In this document: one piece after another, positions 32,334 through 41,222 of the stretch
How positions within the stretch are numbered: the first letter of the stretch is position 1
Layout: each line of letters begins with the position of its first letter
From: a bacterium
GTDB taxonomy: Bacteria > Elusimicrobiota > Elusimicrobia > UBA1565 > UBA9628
Assembly (NCBI GenBank): GCA_021822495.1
Contig: JAKAQO010000009.1
Span: forward strand, 15,663-79,662
Direction: 5' to 3'
Length of the DNA: 64,000 bases
The notes under the pieces: generated by a model
Told to the model about the DNA's origin: nothing
Seen by the model: only the letters and a program-made list of their open reading frames with translations
Databases searched by the model: none
Position numbers and translations under genes: made by a program

Positions 32334-33434
32334 ATGGCGGAACTGACCGAAATTTTAGCGATGGCCGTTCAGCAAAAAGCCAGCGATATTCTTTTAGCTC
32401 CTCATCAACCGGCCAATGCCCGCATTCATGGAGTCATTCGCCCCTTGCCTGGCATTAACCCTCCTGACGCCGCTGAATGCAAAAGATGGGTTTTTTCCGC
32501 CTTGACCCCGACCCAGCAAAAAGATTTCGAGCGCGAGCACGAACTTGATTTTGCTTTTAGCGTCAAGGGCGTTGGACGCTTTAGAACCAACGTTTTTCTT
32601 CAGGCTTATGGCGTCGCTGCGGCATTTCGCTATATTCCCAGCGTCATTCCAACGCCGGAACAAATAGGCCTCAATCAAACAATTTTAAATCTCTGCAATC
32701 TTCCCCGCGGACTTGTCCTCGTCACCGGCCCTACCGGCTCCGGAAAAACAAGCACCTTGGCCGCGATGATCGAACGCATCAACGCCAATCAACACAAACA
32801 TATTCTCACTATCGAAGACCCGATTGAATTTCTTTATCAAAGCAAAAGCTCCCTTGTAAACCAACGGGAAGTGGGCGTCCACACCGGCTCTTTTAGCCGA
32901 GCCCTCAAATACGCACTCCGACAAAACCCGGATGTCATTTTAGTGGGAGAGATGAGAGACCGCGAAACCATGGCCCTGGCCTTGGCGGCGGCAGAAACAG
33001 GACATCTTTGTTTTTCTACCCTCCACACCCGCGACGCGGCCTCAACGGTCAACCGCATCATCGAGGAATTTCCCAGCGATCAGCAAAACAGTCTCCGCAT
33101 CATTCTTTGCTCGGTCTTGGCCGGAGTCATCTGTCAAACCCTTCTTCCCCGCAAAGGCGGAGGCATGGCTTGCGCCAGAGAAGTCATGGTTATGAACTCG
33201 GGCATCTCAAAACTCATTCAAGACAACAAACTCAGCCAAATTAACGGCGCCATTGAAACGGGAGCGGCTTCCGGGATGTTTTCTCTCAATCAGGATTTGG
33301 CTAAACTCGTCAATTCCGGCCAGGTCACCATGGAAGAGGCCATGCTCAAATCCATGGACCCCCAGATGCTCCATAAGCTAATCGCCACGACCGGAGATGG
33401 AAGTTTCGGTTCGTTTCAGAGTTTAGCCCGCTAA
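32334..33434 (+). CDS. pilT: Type IV pilus retraction ATPase PilT
   Basis: A 366-aa hexameric ATPase that powers pilus retraction at the inner membrane. Motifs in order: N-terminal SDILLAPHQPANARIHG, Walker A GPTGSGKTS (near residues 133-141), Asp box TIEDPIEFLY, Walker B DVILVGEMRDRETM and His box GHLCFSTLHTRDAASTVNRII. The C-terminal domain keeps the PilT order and ends with a Gly/Ser-rich tail. A GGGGGA sequence precedes the ATG by four bases. It stands alone here; pilin and assembly genes are not in the window. Confidence 0.94.
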   Translation: MAELTEILAMAVQQKASDILLAPHQPANARIHGVIRPLPGINPPDAAECKRWVFSALTPTQQKDFEREHELDFAFSVKGVGRFRTNVFLQAYGVAAAFRYIPSVIPTPEQIGLNQTILNLCNLPRGLVLVTGPTGSGKTSTLAAMIERINANQHKHILTIEDPIEFLYQSKSSLVNQREVGVHTGSFSRALKYALRQNPDVILVGEMRDRETMALALAAAETGHLCFSTLHTRDAASTVNRIIEEFPSDQQNSLRIILCSVLAGVICQTLLPRKGGGMACAREVMVMNSGISKLIQDNKLSQINGAIETGAASGMFSLNQDLAKLVNSGQVTMEEAMLKSMDPQMLHKLIATTGDGSFGSFQSLAR

Positions 33435-33437
33435 AAA

Positions 33438-35606
33438 TTAGTGGCGGAAATGCCGAATGCCGGTTAAGATCATCGCGAGATTATGCCGGTCCGCCGCGGC
33501 GACAACTTCTGAATCCCTGACTGAACCCCCAGGCTGGATAATCGCGGAAATGCCCAAGGTAGCGGCAGCCTCAATTCCATCGGCAAAGGGGAAAAAAGCG
33601 TCCGAGGCTAAAACCAAGGGACTCGGCTCGGCGTGGTTTTTAAGCCACATTTTATATTTCACTCCCGCTAAATGGACGGAATCAACCCTCGACATTTGAC
33701 CAGCGCCAAGCCCCACCGTAAACCCCGCTCCGGCAAGAGCGATGGCGTTTGATTTCACGTGCTTTGAAACCACCCAAGCAAAACGCAAGGCTTTTTCTTC
33801 CTGGGCATTCGGCCTGCGCTTAGAGACCACCTTCCAGTCTTTTCCCAAAATCACCGTGTCCGGGTCTCCGGCCAAAATTTCCGTTCCCAAGGAGCGCCAC
33901 TGAATTTTCAAATCCCGCTTGAGTTTTCGGCGGAGTATTCTGAGATTTGGTTTTTTCATGAGAAGCGTCAGAGCCCCTGAATCGAAATCAACAGCCTCGA
34001 TGACCTCGACAAAACGGTTGGCGAGTTTTTCCGCGATCTCAACTCCCACGACCTGGTTAAACGCCAAGACCGATCCAAAAGCCGAGAGTGGATCGGCTTC
34101 CCAAGCGCGATCAAAAGACTCAAGCAGCGTCTTTTGGACAGCCACGCCGCTAGGGGTTGCGTGCTTAAAAATCGCGCAAGCGGGACCGTCAAAATCCAAC
34201 ACGCAATCCCACGCGGCATGAGCGTCTAAAAGATTGTTATAGGAGAGTTCCTTTCCCGCGAGTTGTTCAAAGCTGGGTTCGTCTCCCAATCTTCGGTAAA
34301 GAGCGGCTCTTTGATGCGGATTTTCCCCGTAGCGAAGGCTTTGAATTTTGGAAAGCCTTAGAGTGGTCATCTGCGAGAAATCCTCTTTGTCGGGTTGAAA
34401 AGCCTCGGCAATGGATGAATCGTAAGAAGCGGTATGCTCAAAGGCTTGCTGCGATAAAGCCTTTCGCCGAGACAAACTGAGCTTTCCCTCTCCCTTTTCT
34501 AGTTCCTTGAGAACCTCCGGATAATCCTTTGGAGACACAATAACCGCGAGAGATTCAAAGTTTTTCGCGGCCGCGCGAATCAAAGCCGCTCCCCCAATAT
34601 CAATTTGTTCCACTACTTCCGGCTCAAAAGCCGAGGCCGCTTTTTGAGCGGCCTCCGAAAAGGGATAGAGATTGACGCACACCAGATCAAAAGGCGTAAT
34701 GGAAAATTTTTTCGCCTCAGACATATCTTTTTGATTTTTACGCCGCATTAAAATTCCGCCGAAAATCAAGGGGTGAAGGGTTTTAACTCGCCCGGAGAAT
34801 ATCTCTGGGAACCCCGTCACTTCTTCCACCGTCACAACCGGAATCCCATTATTTTTAAGAACCTCGGCCGTGCCAGAGGAGGAAACAATCTCAAAACCAA
34901 GGCTCACCAGGCCCTGGGCAAAAGCGACAATTCCTCTTTTATCCGAGACCGAAATCAAGGCGCGTTTTTTAGGGCCCGAATCTTCCGCCGGTCTAATCCG
35001 AGCGCCTGTTTTAAGCAGTTCTATTCTTCCTTCGCAAAAGAGGCGAACGGCCTTGGGGTACAAGCGATGTTCAACCTCCCGCACTCTTTCCGAAAGACTT
35101 TTGACGTCGTCAGAATCAAAAACCGGAATCGCCTCCTGAAGAATAATTTTTCCGCGATCATATTCCTCATCAATTAAATGCGCGGTGCAACCGGAGACCC
35201 GAACCCCGGCCTTGATAACTTCCTCATGCACCCGGGCACCATAAAGCCCCTTGCCTCCAAAAGCCGGCAAAAGAGACGGATGGATATTGAGAATTCTCCA
35301 GGGAAAGGCTTTGAGCATCTTCGGGCCGATTTGGGTCATAAACCCGGCCAGACAAACTAAGTCAATATTTCGTTTTTTACACTCATCAACCAATTTCTGA
35401 TCGTAGTCCGCGGGATTTTTAAAATCTGCGGGTTTTAAAACCAAGGATTCAACCCCACACACAGCGGCGCGCTTAAGAACCCCGGCTTTTTCGGAACTGG
35501 AAATTAGCAAAACAATCTCGCCGCCTAAAAGTCCTGCCTTGGAAGCGTCCGCCAAGGCCTGGAAATTAGTTCCTTCTCCTGAGGCGAAAACCGCGATTTT
35601 TTTCAT
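33438..35606 (-). CDS. PurN-PurH fusion: GAR transformylase plus AICAR transformylase/IMP cyclohydrolase
   Basis: A 722-aa protein joining three activities of de novo purine synthesis. Residues 1 to about 200 are PurN: FASGEGTNFQAL, the formyl-transfer site ILNIHPSLLPAF with Asn and His, and CTAHLIDEEYDRG. A short linker leads to PurH from about residue 215: the MGS-like IMP cyclohydrolase part (ALISVSDKRGIVAFAQ, SGRVKTLHP) and the AICAR transformylase part (RYGENPHQRA, FKHATPSGVA, VGAGQMSRVDSV). Usual PurN and PurH are separate, about 200 and 520 aa, so neither is truncated. It overlaps purM by four bases and closes the operon. Confidence 0.95.
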   Translation of the reverse strand: MKKIAVFASGEGTNFQALADASKAGLLGGEIVLLISSSEKAGVLKRAAVCGVESLVLKPADFKNPADYDQKLVDECKKRNIDLVCLAGFMTQIGPKMLKAFPWRILNIHPSLLPAFGGKGLYGARVHEEVIKAGVRVSGCTAHLIDEEYDRGKIILQEAIPVFDSDDVKSLSERVREVEHRLYPKAVRLFCEGRIELLKTGARIRPAEDSGPKKRALISVSDKRGIVAFAQGLVSLGFEIVSSSGTAEVLKNNGIPVVTVEEVTGFPEIFSGRVKTLHPLIFGGILMRRKNQKDMSEAKKFSITPFDLVCVNLYPFSEAAQKAASAFEPEVVEQIDIGGAALIRAAAKNFESLAVIVSPKDYPEVLKELEKGEGKLSLSRRKALSQQAFEHTASYDSSIAEAFQPDKEDFSQMTTLRLSKIQSLRYGENPHQRAALYRRLGDEPSFEQLAGKELSYNNLLDAHAAWDCVLDFDGPACAIFKHATPSGVAVQKTLLESFDRAWEADPLSAFGSVLAFNQVVGVEIAEKLANRFVEVIEAVDFDSGALTLLMKKPNLRILRRKLKRDLKIQWRSLGTEILAGDPDTVILGKDWKVVSKRRPNAQEEKALRFAWVVSKHVKSNAIALAGAGFTVGLGAGQMSRVDSVHLAGVKYKMWLKNHAEPSPLVLASDAFFPFADGIEAAATLGISAIIQPGGSVRDSEVVAAADRHNLAMILTGIRHFRH

Positions 35607-36583
35607 AGGATTTCAGCTCCCGTCTCTCCGCGGCGAATTTCGCCAGAGACAAAGGCGCCCGGCAAGATTTTAAGCGCGGATGAAACCGCCTCGGGCCTTA
35701 AAACCACTGCCATCCCGATTCCCATGTTAAAAGTTCTCCACATATCGGAATCGGAAATTTTTCCACGCTCTTGAATCTCGCGAAAGATGGGCGGAATATT
35801 CCACAAACGGCGATCAAAAAAAGCCCGGCAGTTTTTCGGCAATATCCTCGGCACGTTCTCAATCAAGCCTCCGCCGGTAATATGGGCCAGCCCCAAAATC
35901 TGATGCCGCCTTTTTTTAAGACCGTTTGCGAGTTTTTCGACGTCGGAGACGTAAATCTTCGTTGGAGTCAAAAGTTTTTGAGCATAGGCCTTTAAAAGAG
36001 AACCGGTAAAAATTTTTCTCACCAAGGAAAATCCGTTTGAGTGAACGCCGGATGAAGGAAGCGCCACGATCACATCCCCCGGGCGGATTTTTCTTCCATC
36101 AATGATGTTTTTTTTCTCGACAATCCCCACCGCAAAACCCGCGAGATCATATTCCCCGGGCCGGTAAAACCCCGGCATTTCAGCGGTTTCTCCTCCGAGA
36201 AGAGTCATTTTTCCCTGGCGGCAGCCTTCCAGAATGCCGGACAAAACTTTTTTTGATTTCTGGAGGTCAAGACTTCCCACCGCATAATAATCCAGGAAAA
36301 AAAGAGGTTTGGCCCCGCAGGTAATGAGATCGTTGACGCACATGGCGACCAAGTCAATTCCCACGGTCTCATGCCGGTTGACTTCAAAAGCAATCTTGAG
36401 TTTGGTTCCGACCCCGTCGGTTGAGGCAACTAATTGATACGGTCCAGAGCCGCCGAACTTTAAATCAAAAAGCCCGGAGAACCCGCCGATGGCCGGCGCG
36501 CGCTTTTGAATGAAATCAACGAGGCGATCGGCCTTATCCATGTCGACTCCGGATTTTTTGTAGCTCAGCGCGTTCTGACTCAT
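35603..36583 (-). CDS. purM: Phosphoribosylformylglycinamidine cyclo-ligase (AIR synthetase)
   Basis: A 326-aa ATP-dependent cyclase, fifth step of purine synthesis, making AIR from FGAM. SGVDMDKADRLVDFI at the start, VASTDGVGTKLKIA, DLVAMCVNDLITCGAKPLFFLDYYA and LLGGETAEMPGFY are the standard PurM blocks, and AHITGGGLIENVPRI marks the C-terminal domain. It is slightly shorter than the common 345 aa but complete. Four-base overlaps with pyrE upstream and purNH downstream indicate translational coupling. Confidence 0.96.
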   Translation of the reverse strand: MSQNALSYKKSGVDMDKADRLVDFIQKRAPAIGGFSGLFDLKFGGSGPYQLVASTDGVGTKLKIAFEVNRHETVGIDLVAMCVNDLITCGAKPLFFLDYYAVGSLDLQKSKKVLSGILEGCRQGKMTLLGGETAEMPGFYRPGEYDLAGFAVGIVEKKNIIDGRKIRPGDVIVALPSSGVHSNGFSLVRKIFTGSLLKAYAQKLLTPTKIYVSDVEKLANGLKKRRHQILGLAHITGGGLIENVPRILPKNCRAFFDRRLWNIPPIFREIQERGKISDSDMWRTFNMGIGMAVVLRPEAVSSALKILPGAFVSGEIRRGETGAEIL

Positions 36584-37152
36584 TTTTGAACTCGGCTACC
36601 GGGTTTAATCGCCGGAGTTCCCTCGCGGCAAAGCGGGCAAACCTTGGGATCAAACGTTTGGATTTCAATTTTCAGGAGACTGTTGAGCGGCGCAGAAAGC
36701 TTATGCTTTCCGGCGCTGCGATCGGCAATGGACAAAACCGATAAGGTCTCAACTCCCTGGGCCTTAGCCATCTCAAGAACTTCCTGCGAGGAGCCGCCAG
36801 TCGTCACCACATCCTCAACCACGACGCATTTTTCTCCAAAAGACAAAGAAAATCCGCGCCGCAAAACCATCTTTCCGTTTTCACGTTCCGCGAAAAAATG
36901 ACGAACGCCCAAGGCTCTTGCGACCTCTTGCCCAATGACAATCCCGCCCATGGCCGGAGAAAGAACCACATCCGGCTTTTCGTTGAGCTTTTCCGCCAGG
37001 GCGCGCCCTAGTTTTTCCGAGATTACCGGATCCGCCAAAAGAAGCGCGCATTGAAGGTATTCCGCGCTGTGAAGTCCGGAAGACAAAAGAAAATGGCCCT
37101 TAAGCAGGGCTTGTTTCTCAATAAAAAGTTCTCTTAATTTTTCCGGGTTCAT
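36580..37152 (-). CDS. pyrE: Orotate phosphoribosyltransferase
   Basis: A 190-aa PRPP-dependent transferase that makes OMP from orotate. GHFLLSSGLHSAEYLQ at the N-terminus and the PRPP loop CVVVEDVVTTGGSSQEV (near residues 103-119) are diagnostic; the catalytic-loop FFAERENGKMVLRRGF is also present. The C-terminus carries CPLCREG, a feature of the longer archaeal and thermophile-like PyrE group. It stands 60 bases after pyrF and overlaps purM by four bases. Confidence 0.95.
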   Translation of the reverse strand: MNPEKLRELFIEKQALLKGHFLLSSGLHSAEYLQCALLLADPVISEKLGRALAEKLNEKPDVVLSPAMGGIVIGQEVARALGVRHFFAERENGKMVLRRGFSLSFGEKCVVVEDVVTTGGSSQEVLEMAKAQGVETLSVLSIADRSAGKHKLSAPLNSLLKIEIQTFDPKVCPLCREGTPAIKPGSRVQK

Positions 37153-37212
37153 GGCATGCCAATCATCAAGGCATTGTCTCTAGGGTAATTTGAAAACTAC
37201 TAATCTTCTGAT

Positions 37213-37899
37213 TCATTTTATAAACTTTATGGCGCCGAGGATTTTCTCCGCCGCCGCCTTGGGGTCTTTCGCCTCGATAATGGGACGCCCCACCACAATA
37301 AAATCAATATCTAACGCCTTAGCCTCTTCCGGCGTCATAACCCGTTTTTGATCATGAACTTTTTCTCCCGCGGGGCGAATGCCCGGGACGACGAATTTAG
37401 GGGAAAAATTATTCAGGGCCCGGCGCAAAAATTCTACTTCGTGGCCGGAACAAATAATCGCATCCGCCCCGTTTTTAACGCCCAGATGCGCCCAATTTTT
37501 GACCAAAGAAGGAAGGCTCGCGCGTTCATGAAAAATGCGAACGTCTTCTTTACTAAAACTCGTCAAGACGGAAACCCCCCACAGTTTAGGCCTCGAGCTA
37601 ATAGCCGCCGCCGCCCGGAGCATTTCCGGGCCTCCGGACAAATGAACGGAAATGGATTCAACTCCCAATTTTCCGGCTTCTTTGACAGCGCCCGCCACCG
37701 TTTGGGGAATATCCAAGAGCTTTAAATCCAAAAATACCTTTCCACCATAATGATGAACCATCTCGACGGCTTTTTTGCCCTCGGAAATAAATAGTTTGAG
37801 CCCGATTTTATAGAAATGAACAGTCCCTTTCAAATTTTTAAGGAGAGTTTCTTCTTTCTTAAGGTCTCCCACATCCAGAGCCACAATGAGTTGCGTCAT
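37213..37899 (-). CDS. pyrF: Orotidine 5'-phosphate decarboxylase
   Basis: A 228-aa TIM-barrel decarboxylase, last step of UMP synthesis. The catalytic DxKxxD stands in VFLDLKLLDIPQTV (near residues 57-70), and the phosphate-binding C-terminal part reads DFIVVGRPI. Length is typical for the bacterial type I enzyme. It overlaps the pyrD end by four bases. Confidence 0.95.
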   Translation of the reverse strand: MTQLIVALDVGDLKKEETLLKNLKGTVHFYKIGLKLFISEGKKAVEMVHHYGGKVFLDLKLLDIPQTVAGAVKEAGKLGVESISVHLSGGPEMLRAAAAISSRPKLWGVSVLTSFSKEDVRIFHERASLPSLVKNWAHLGVKNGADAIICSGHEVEFLRRALNNFSPKFVVPGIRPAGEKVHDQKRVMTPEEAKALDIDFIVVGRPIIEAKDPKAAAEKILGAIKFIK

Positions 37900-38969
37900 G
37901 CAGCTGTTCCTATAGCGGAAGAGAGATTTTCAAAGCCGTTGGACTTAAGAAGTTCTTCGAGATCGCTTAATATCTCCCGCACCACTCCCGGCCCTCGGTA
38001 GACAAGAGCCGTGTAAATTTGAACCAGACTCGCTCCAGCCCGAATTTTCTCAAAAGCGTCCGCGCCAGAGAAAACGCCGCCGACTCCGATAATGGGAAGT
38101 TGTCCTTGGGTCATTCTGTAGATTTTAGCGATTATTTGAGTCGAAATACACCTCAAAGGCGCGCCGCTCAGCCCCCCGGACAGTTCCGGAACCTCCGGCG
38201 GAAGGCCCGGCCTTTGAAGAGTGGTGTTGGTCGCGATAACGCCGGAAGCCAGTTTTAGAGCGACTTCGCAAAGAGGTTCAAGGCTTTTCTCCTCCAAATC
38301 CGGAGAAATTTTAATTAGGATCGGCTTTTTATTTTTATTCTCGGCCTGAAGGGCGATGAGAATTTTTTCAAGGCTCCGCCTCTCCTGCAAATCACGCAAA
38401 CCCGTCGTGTTGGGAGAGCTGACGTTGACAGCAAAGTAATTCCCATAAGGTTCTAAAATCTTAAATGTCTCCGCATAGCGAGAGGGAGCTTCTTCCGGCG
38501 AGGTTCCGGCGTTGATTCCCAAATTAATTCCGCGCGGAATGGATGAGGCTTGAACCTTCGCAAGCCGCCTGGCAACTCTTTCAGCGCCTTCTCCGTTAAA
38601 ACCCATACGGTTGACCAAAGCCTCAAATTCAGGAATCCGAAAAAGCCGGGGTTTGGGATTGCCTGACTGGGGTTTGAGCGTGACCGTCCCCGCTTCGATA
38701 AAACCAAAACCCAAATGCGGCAAAAAATTGAGAAGCCGGGCATTCTTATCAAAACCGGCGGCAAGCCCTATTGGATTTTCAAAATTCATTCCCAGAACAT
38801 GGGAGCCCAAAATTGCGGATTTTCGTTTCCCCCATACTAAGGATGCCGCTAACGAAAAAAAAGGAACATGGGCCACCCTTTCCGCCGTAGAAGAAACCCA
38901 GTCATGCGCTTTTTCAGGGTCGAGGCGAGAGAGACCTGGGAAGACAAAGCGTTCGTAAAAATTAGGCAT
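37896..38969 (-). CDS. pyrD: Dihydroorotate dehydrogenase, class 2 (quinone-dependent)
   Basis: A 357-aa flavoprotein that oxidises dihydroorotate using membrane quinone. An N-terminal extension before the barrel (FVFPGLSRLDPEKAHDWV) marks class 2. GLAAGFDKNARL, GTVTLKPQSGNPKPRLFR, NRMGFNGEG, VNVSSPNTTGLRDLQ with the catalytic Ser region, and PIIGVGGVFSGADA are signatures. I use the ATG at 38969, which overlaps the pyrC stop by eight bases, because the longer frame to 39062 would add 31 residues read from inside pyrC. Confidence 0.94.
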   Translation of the reverse strand: MPNFYERFVFPGLSRLDPEKAHDWVSSTAERVAHVPFFSLAASLVWGKRKSAILGSHVLGMNFENPIGLAAGFDKNARLLNFLPHLGFGFIEAGTVTLKPQSGNPKPRLFRIPEFEALVNRMGFNGEGAERVARRLAKVQASSIPRGINLGINAGTSPEEAPSRYAETFKILEPYGNYFAVNVSSPNTTGLRDLQERRSLEKILIALQAENKNKKPILIKISPDLEEKSLEPLCEVALKLASGVIATNTTLQRPGLPPEVPELSGGLSGAPLRCISTQIIAKIYRMTQGQLPIIGVGGVFSGADAFEKIRAGASLVQIYTALVYRGPGVVREILSDLEELLKSNGFENLSSAIGTAA

Positions 38970-40260
38970 TGTGAAAAACGACTTTCCCACCAACCAAGGT
39001 CGCGCGCGCGCGACCTTTAAGCCGCATTCCGACAAAAGGGCTATTTGAACTTTTAGAAGCAAACGGAGGCATCACCTGCCACGCGCAATTTGGATCAAGA
39101 ATCGTCACATCGGCGTCCGAACCCACCTTGAGACTTCCCTTTTTTCTCAAGCCCAATATCCTGGCCGGAGCGCCGCTCATCCGTTCGACTAATTGTTTTG
39201 GAGTTAGAATTTTTCGGTGAACCAAATGGGTTAGGGCCAGTCCCAATGAGGTCTCAAGCCCAATGACGCCAAAAGGGGCACGGAAAATCCCTTTTGCTTT
39301 TTTCGATTTTCGGTGCGGCGCGTGATCAGTGGCGATGACGTCTAAAGTCCCATCTTTAAGCCCTTCTTGAACGGCCGCGACATCTTCTTGAGATCTGAGC
39401 GGGGGATTCATCTTGAAATTGGGATCGCAACCAGGAATATCCTTTTCAGAAAGCGAAAAATGATGCGGGGAAGCTTCCGCTGTCACCCAAACTCCGCGCG
39501 CTTTCGCCTCGCGAATCATCTGAACGCTAATTTTTGAACTGACATGGGCGATATGAACATGGGCGCCGGTTAATTCCGCCAGCAATAAATCGCGAGAGAC
39601 CATAACCGCTTCGGAAGCCGCAGGAGCGCCCTCAATTTTTTTTCTTCGGGCGGCATCGCCTTCGTTCAAGGGACGGCCTTGGCTGAGATTTAAATCTTCG
39701 CAATGAGAGATAATGAAAGAACCAACCTCCTTTGATTTTTCCAAAGCCTTCCGCATGAGCCCTGAATCCATCACAGGACGGCCATCGTCGGTAAAAGCCA
39801 GAACCCCGCAATCCTTGAGCGCCTTAAAATCACTCAAAGCCTGCCCTCCCAATTTCTTCGTGATCGCAGCGGCGAAAAAGATATGTGGGCCGGGAATTTG
39901 CTTTGATTTTTTTTGGAGCGAACGCAAAATTCTGGAATTATCCAGCGCGGGGCTTGTATTGGGCATCGCCAAAACCGTCGTCACTCCGCCAACCAAGGCA
40001 GAACGGGCGCCAGTCTCCAACGTCTCATCCTCCTCGCCTCCCGGCTCGCGAAAGTGAACGTGCATATCAACCAAACCCGGGAAAACCCACAGACCCTCGG
40101 CGTTAAAAATTTCGGCATTGGGACGTTTGGATGGGATCTGATTAGGCTTCAGGATAGATTTAACCCGACCGTCTTCGATGAGAATATCCTTTTTCCCTTC
40201 AAAATTCTGGGAAGGATCAATCAAATATCCGCCGGTAATCAGTAGCCGATTTGAGTTCAC
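38962..40260 (-). CDS. pyrC: Dihydroorotase
   Basis: A 432-aa zinc amidohydrolase (type I) that closes carbamoyl-aspartate to dihydroorotate. Metal ligands are visible in DMHVHFREPG, IISHCEDL, HIAHVSS and VIATDHAPH, in family order. The start is GTG. It is the first gene of a six-gene nucleotide operon. A 13-base palindrome, TTGATTCAATCAA (40265-40277), lies four bases before the start and could be an operator. The remaining genes of UMP synthesis, pyrB and carAB, are not here. Confidence 0.95.
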   Translation of the reverse strand: MNSNRLLITGGYLIDPSQNFEGKKDILIEDGRVKSILKPNQIPSKRPNAEIFNAEGLWVFPGLVDMHVHFREPGGEEDETLETGARSALVGGVTTVLAMPNTSPALDNSRILRSLQKKSKQIPGPHIFFAAAITKKLGGQALSDFKALKDCGVLAFTDDGRPVMDSGLMRKALEKSKEVGSFIISHCEDLNLSQGRPLNEGDAARRKKIEGAPAASEAVMVSRDLLLAELTGAHVHIAHVSSKISVQMIREAKARGVWVTAEASPHHFSLSEKDIPGCDPNFKMNPPLRSQEDVAAVQEGLKDGTLDVIATDHAPHRKSKKAKGIFRAPFGVIGLETSLGLALTHLVHRKILTPKQLVERMSGAPARILGLRKKGSLKVGSDADVTILDPNCAWQVMPPFASKSSNSPFVGMRLKGRARATLVGGKVVFHNA

Positions 40261-40356
40261 GCTCTTGATTCAATCAATTGTTTAAGACATTCTTCAAGGT
40301 GAAATGGCCATAAAACGGAAATTTTCCATCCGCCATTCTGTGTTAGAATAATTTTA

Positions 40357-41178
40357 ATGCGTTTATCCCCACCAATTTTATGCGTCCTTTTAATCGGAAG
40401 CCCCATAATCTCCGCACGCGCATCCGACATAAAAGAAATGATGGGTTATTTGATGGCGTCTTCTCTTCCGACGCGCCCGCTGGAATCAAAAGCGCTTGAT
40501 GTTCAAGTCTCTCCCGGTTACGATGAATATTCACTCAATAACACTTGCCCCCAATGCCCAAATTCCATCAACTCTCAATGGAACATGAAAGGATACGGCG
40601 CTTCCGCTTCCGCAGTCTATGCCTTGAGCGACCATTGGGGAATTGGAGTCATGGGCGGATATGGACATCTCTCTGGAGTTGATTTTAGCGGTAAAAACGC
40701 TTATGCGAACGGAACTATCGCAAGCGCCAATATTATTTATGACCCATTTTCAGGCGATAATTTTAGAATGCCTATTATTGGCGGATTAGGATATCGCAAT
40801 CTCATCGAGAATGACGCCAGTTCAACCCTTTATAATGCGCAGGGTTTTTCTTATAGCGCTGGAATCGCGCCTCAATTTAATACGGGATTTTTAAGGTGGA
40901 CTGTTTTCGGATATATCATCAGCGGAGCTCCCACTGTTGAAACTTTACAAGTAACCAATCAAGGAACCACTGCGCTTCTTAAAGCCCCATCGGTCAATAC
41001 GGCTTCGGGCGGAGGGATATCAGTCATCTATCGCCCCTTGCGTTTTATCAGCTTTACCTACATCCCGGCATGGGCCACCCAACTCGGATCGAACGAGAGC
41101 GGCAGTATTTACGTGTTTACTTTCTCCCATCGATTTAAAATGAAGAGCAAAACCAAGAAAAAAGACAGCGAAAACTAA
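40357..41178 (+). CDS. Putative outer membrane beta-barrel protein
   Basis: A 273-aa protein with a signal peptide (PPILCVLLIGSPIISARA). The mature part alternates Gly, Tyr, Ser and aromatic residues in strands (WGIGVMGGYGHLSG, FSYSAGIAPQFN, GSIYVFTFSHRFKMK) and ends in an aromatic-Arg-Phe strand like many barrels. It has a single CPQC pair near residue 63. No named family is recognised. TAGAAT seven bases before the ATG is a likely -10 for a leaderless transcript. It diverges from the nucleotide operon. Confidence 0.7.
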   Translation: MRLSPPILCVLLIGSPIISARASDIKEMMGYLMASSLPTRPLESKALDVQVSPGYDEYSLNNTCPQCPNSINSQWNMKGYGASASAVYALSDHWGIGVMGGYGHLSGVDFSGKNAYANGTIASANIIYDPFSGDNFRMPIIGGLGYRNLIENDASSTLYNAQGFSYSAGIAPQFNTGFLRWTVFGYIISGAPTVETLQVTNQGTTALLKAPSVNTASGGGISVIYRPLRFISFTYIPAWATQLGSNESGSIYVFTFSHRFKMKSKTKKKDSEN

Positions 41179-41222
41179 ATCGCCGCGCGGTCCAGGCCAA
41201 AGGCCGAGTGTCGCAAACGCCC

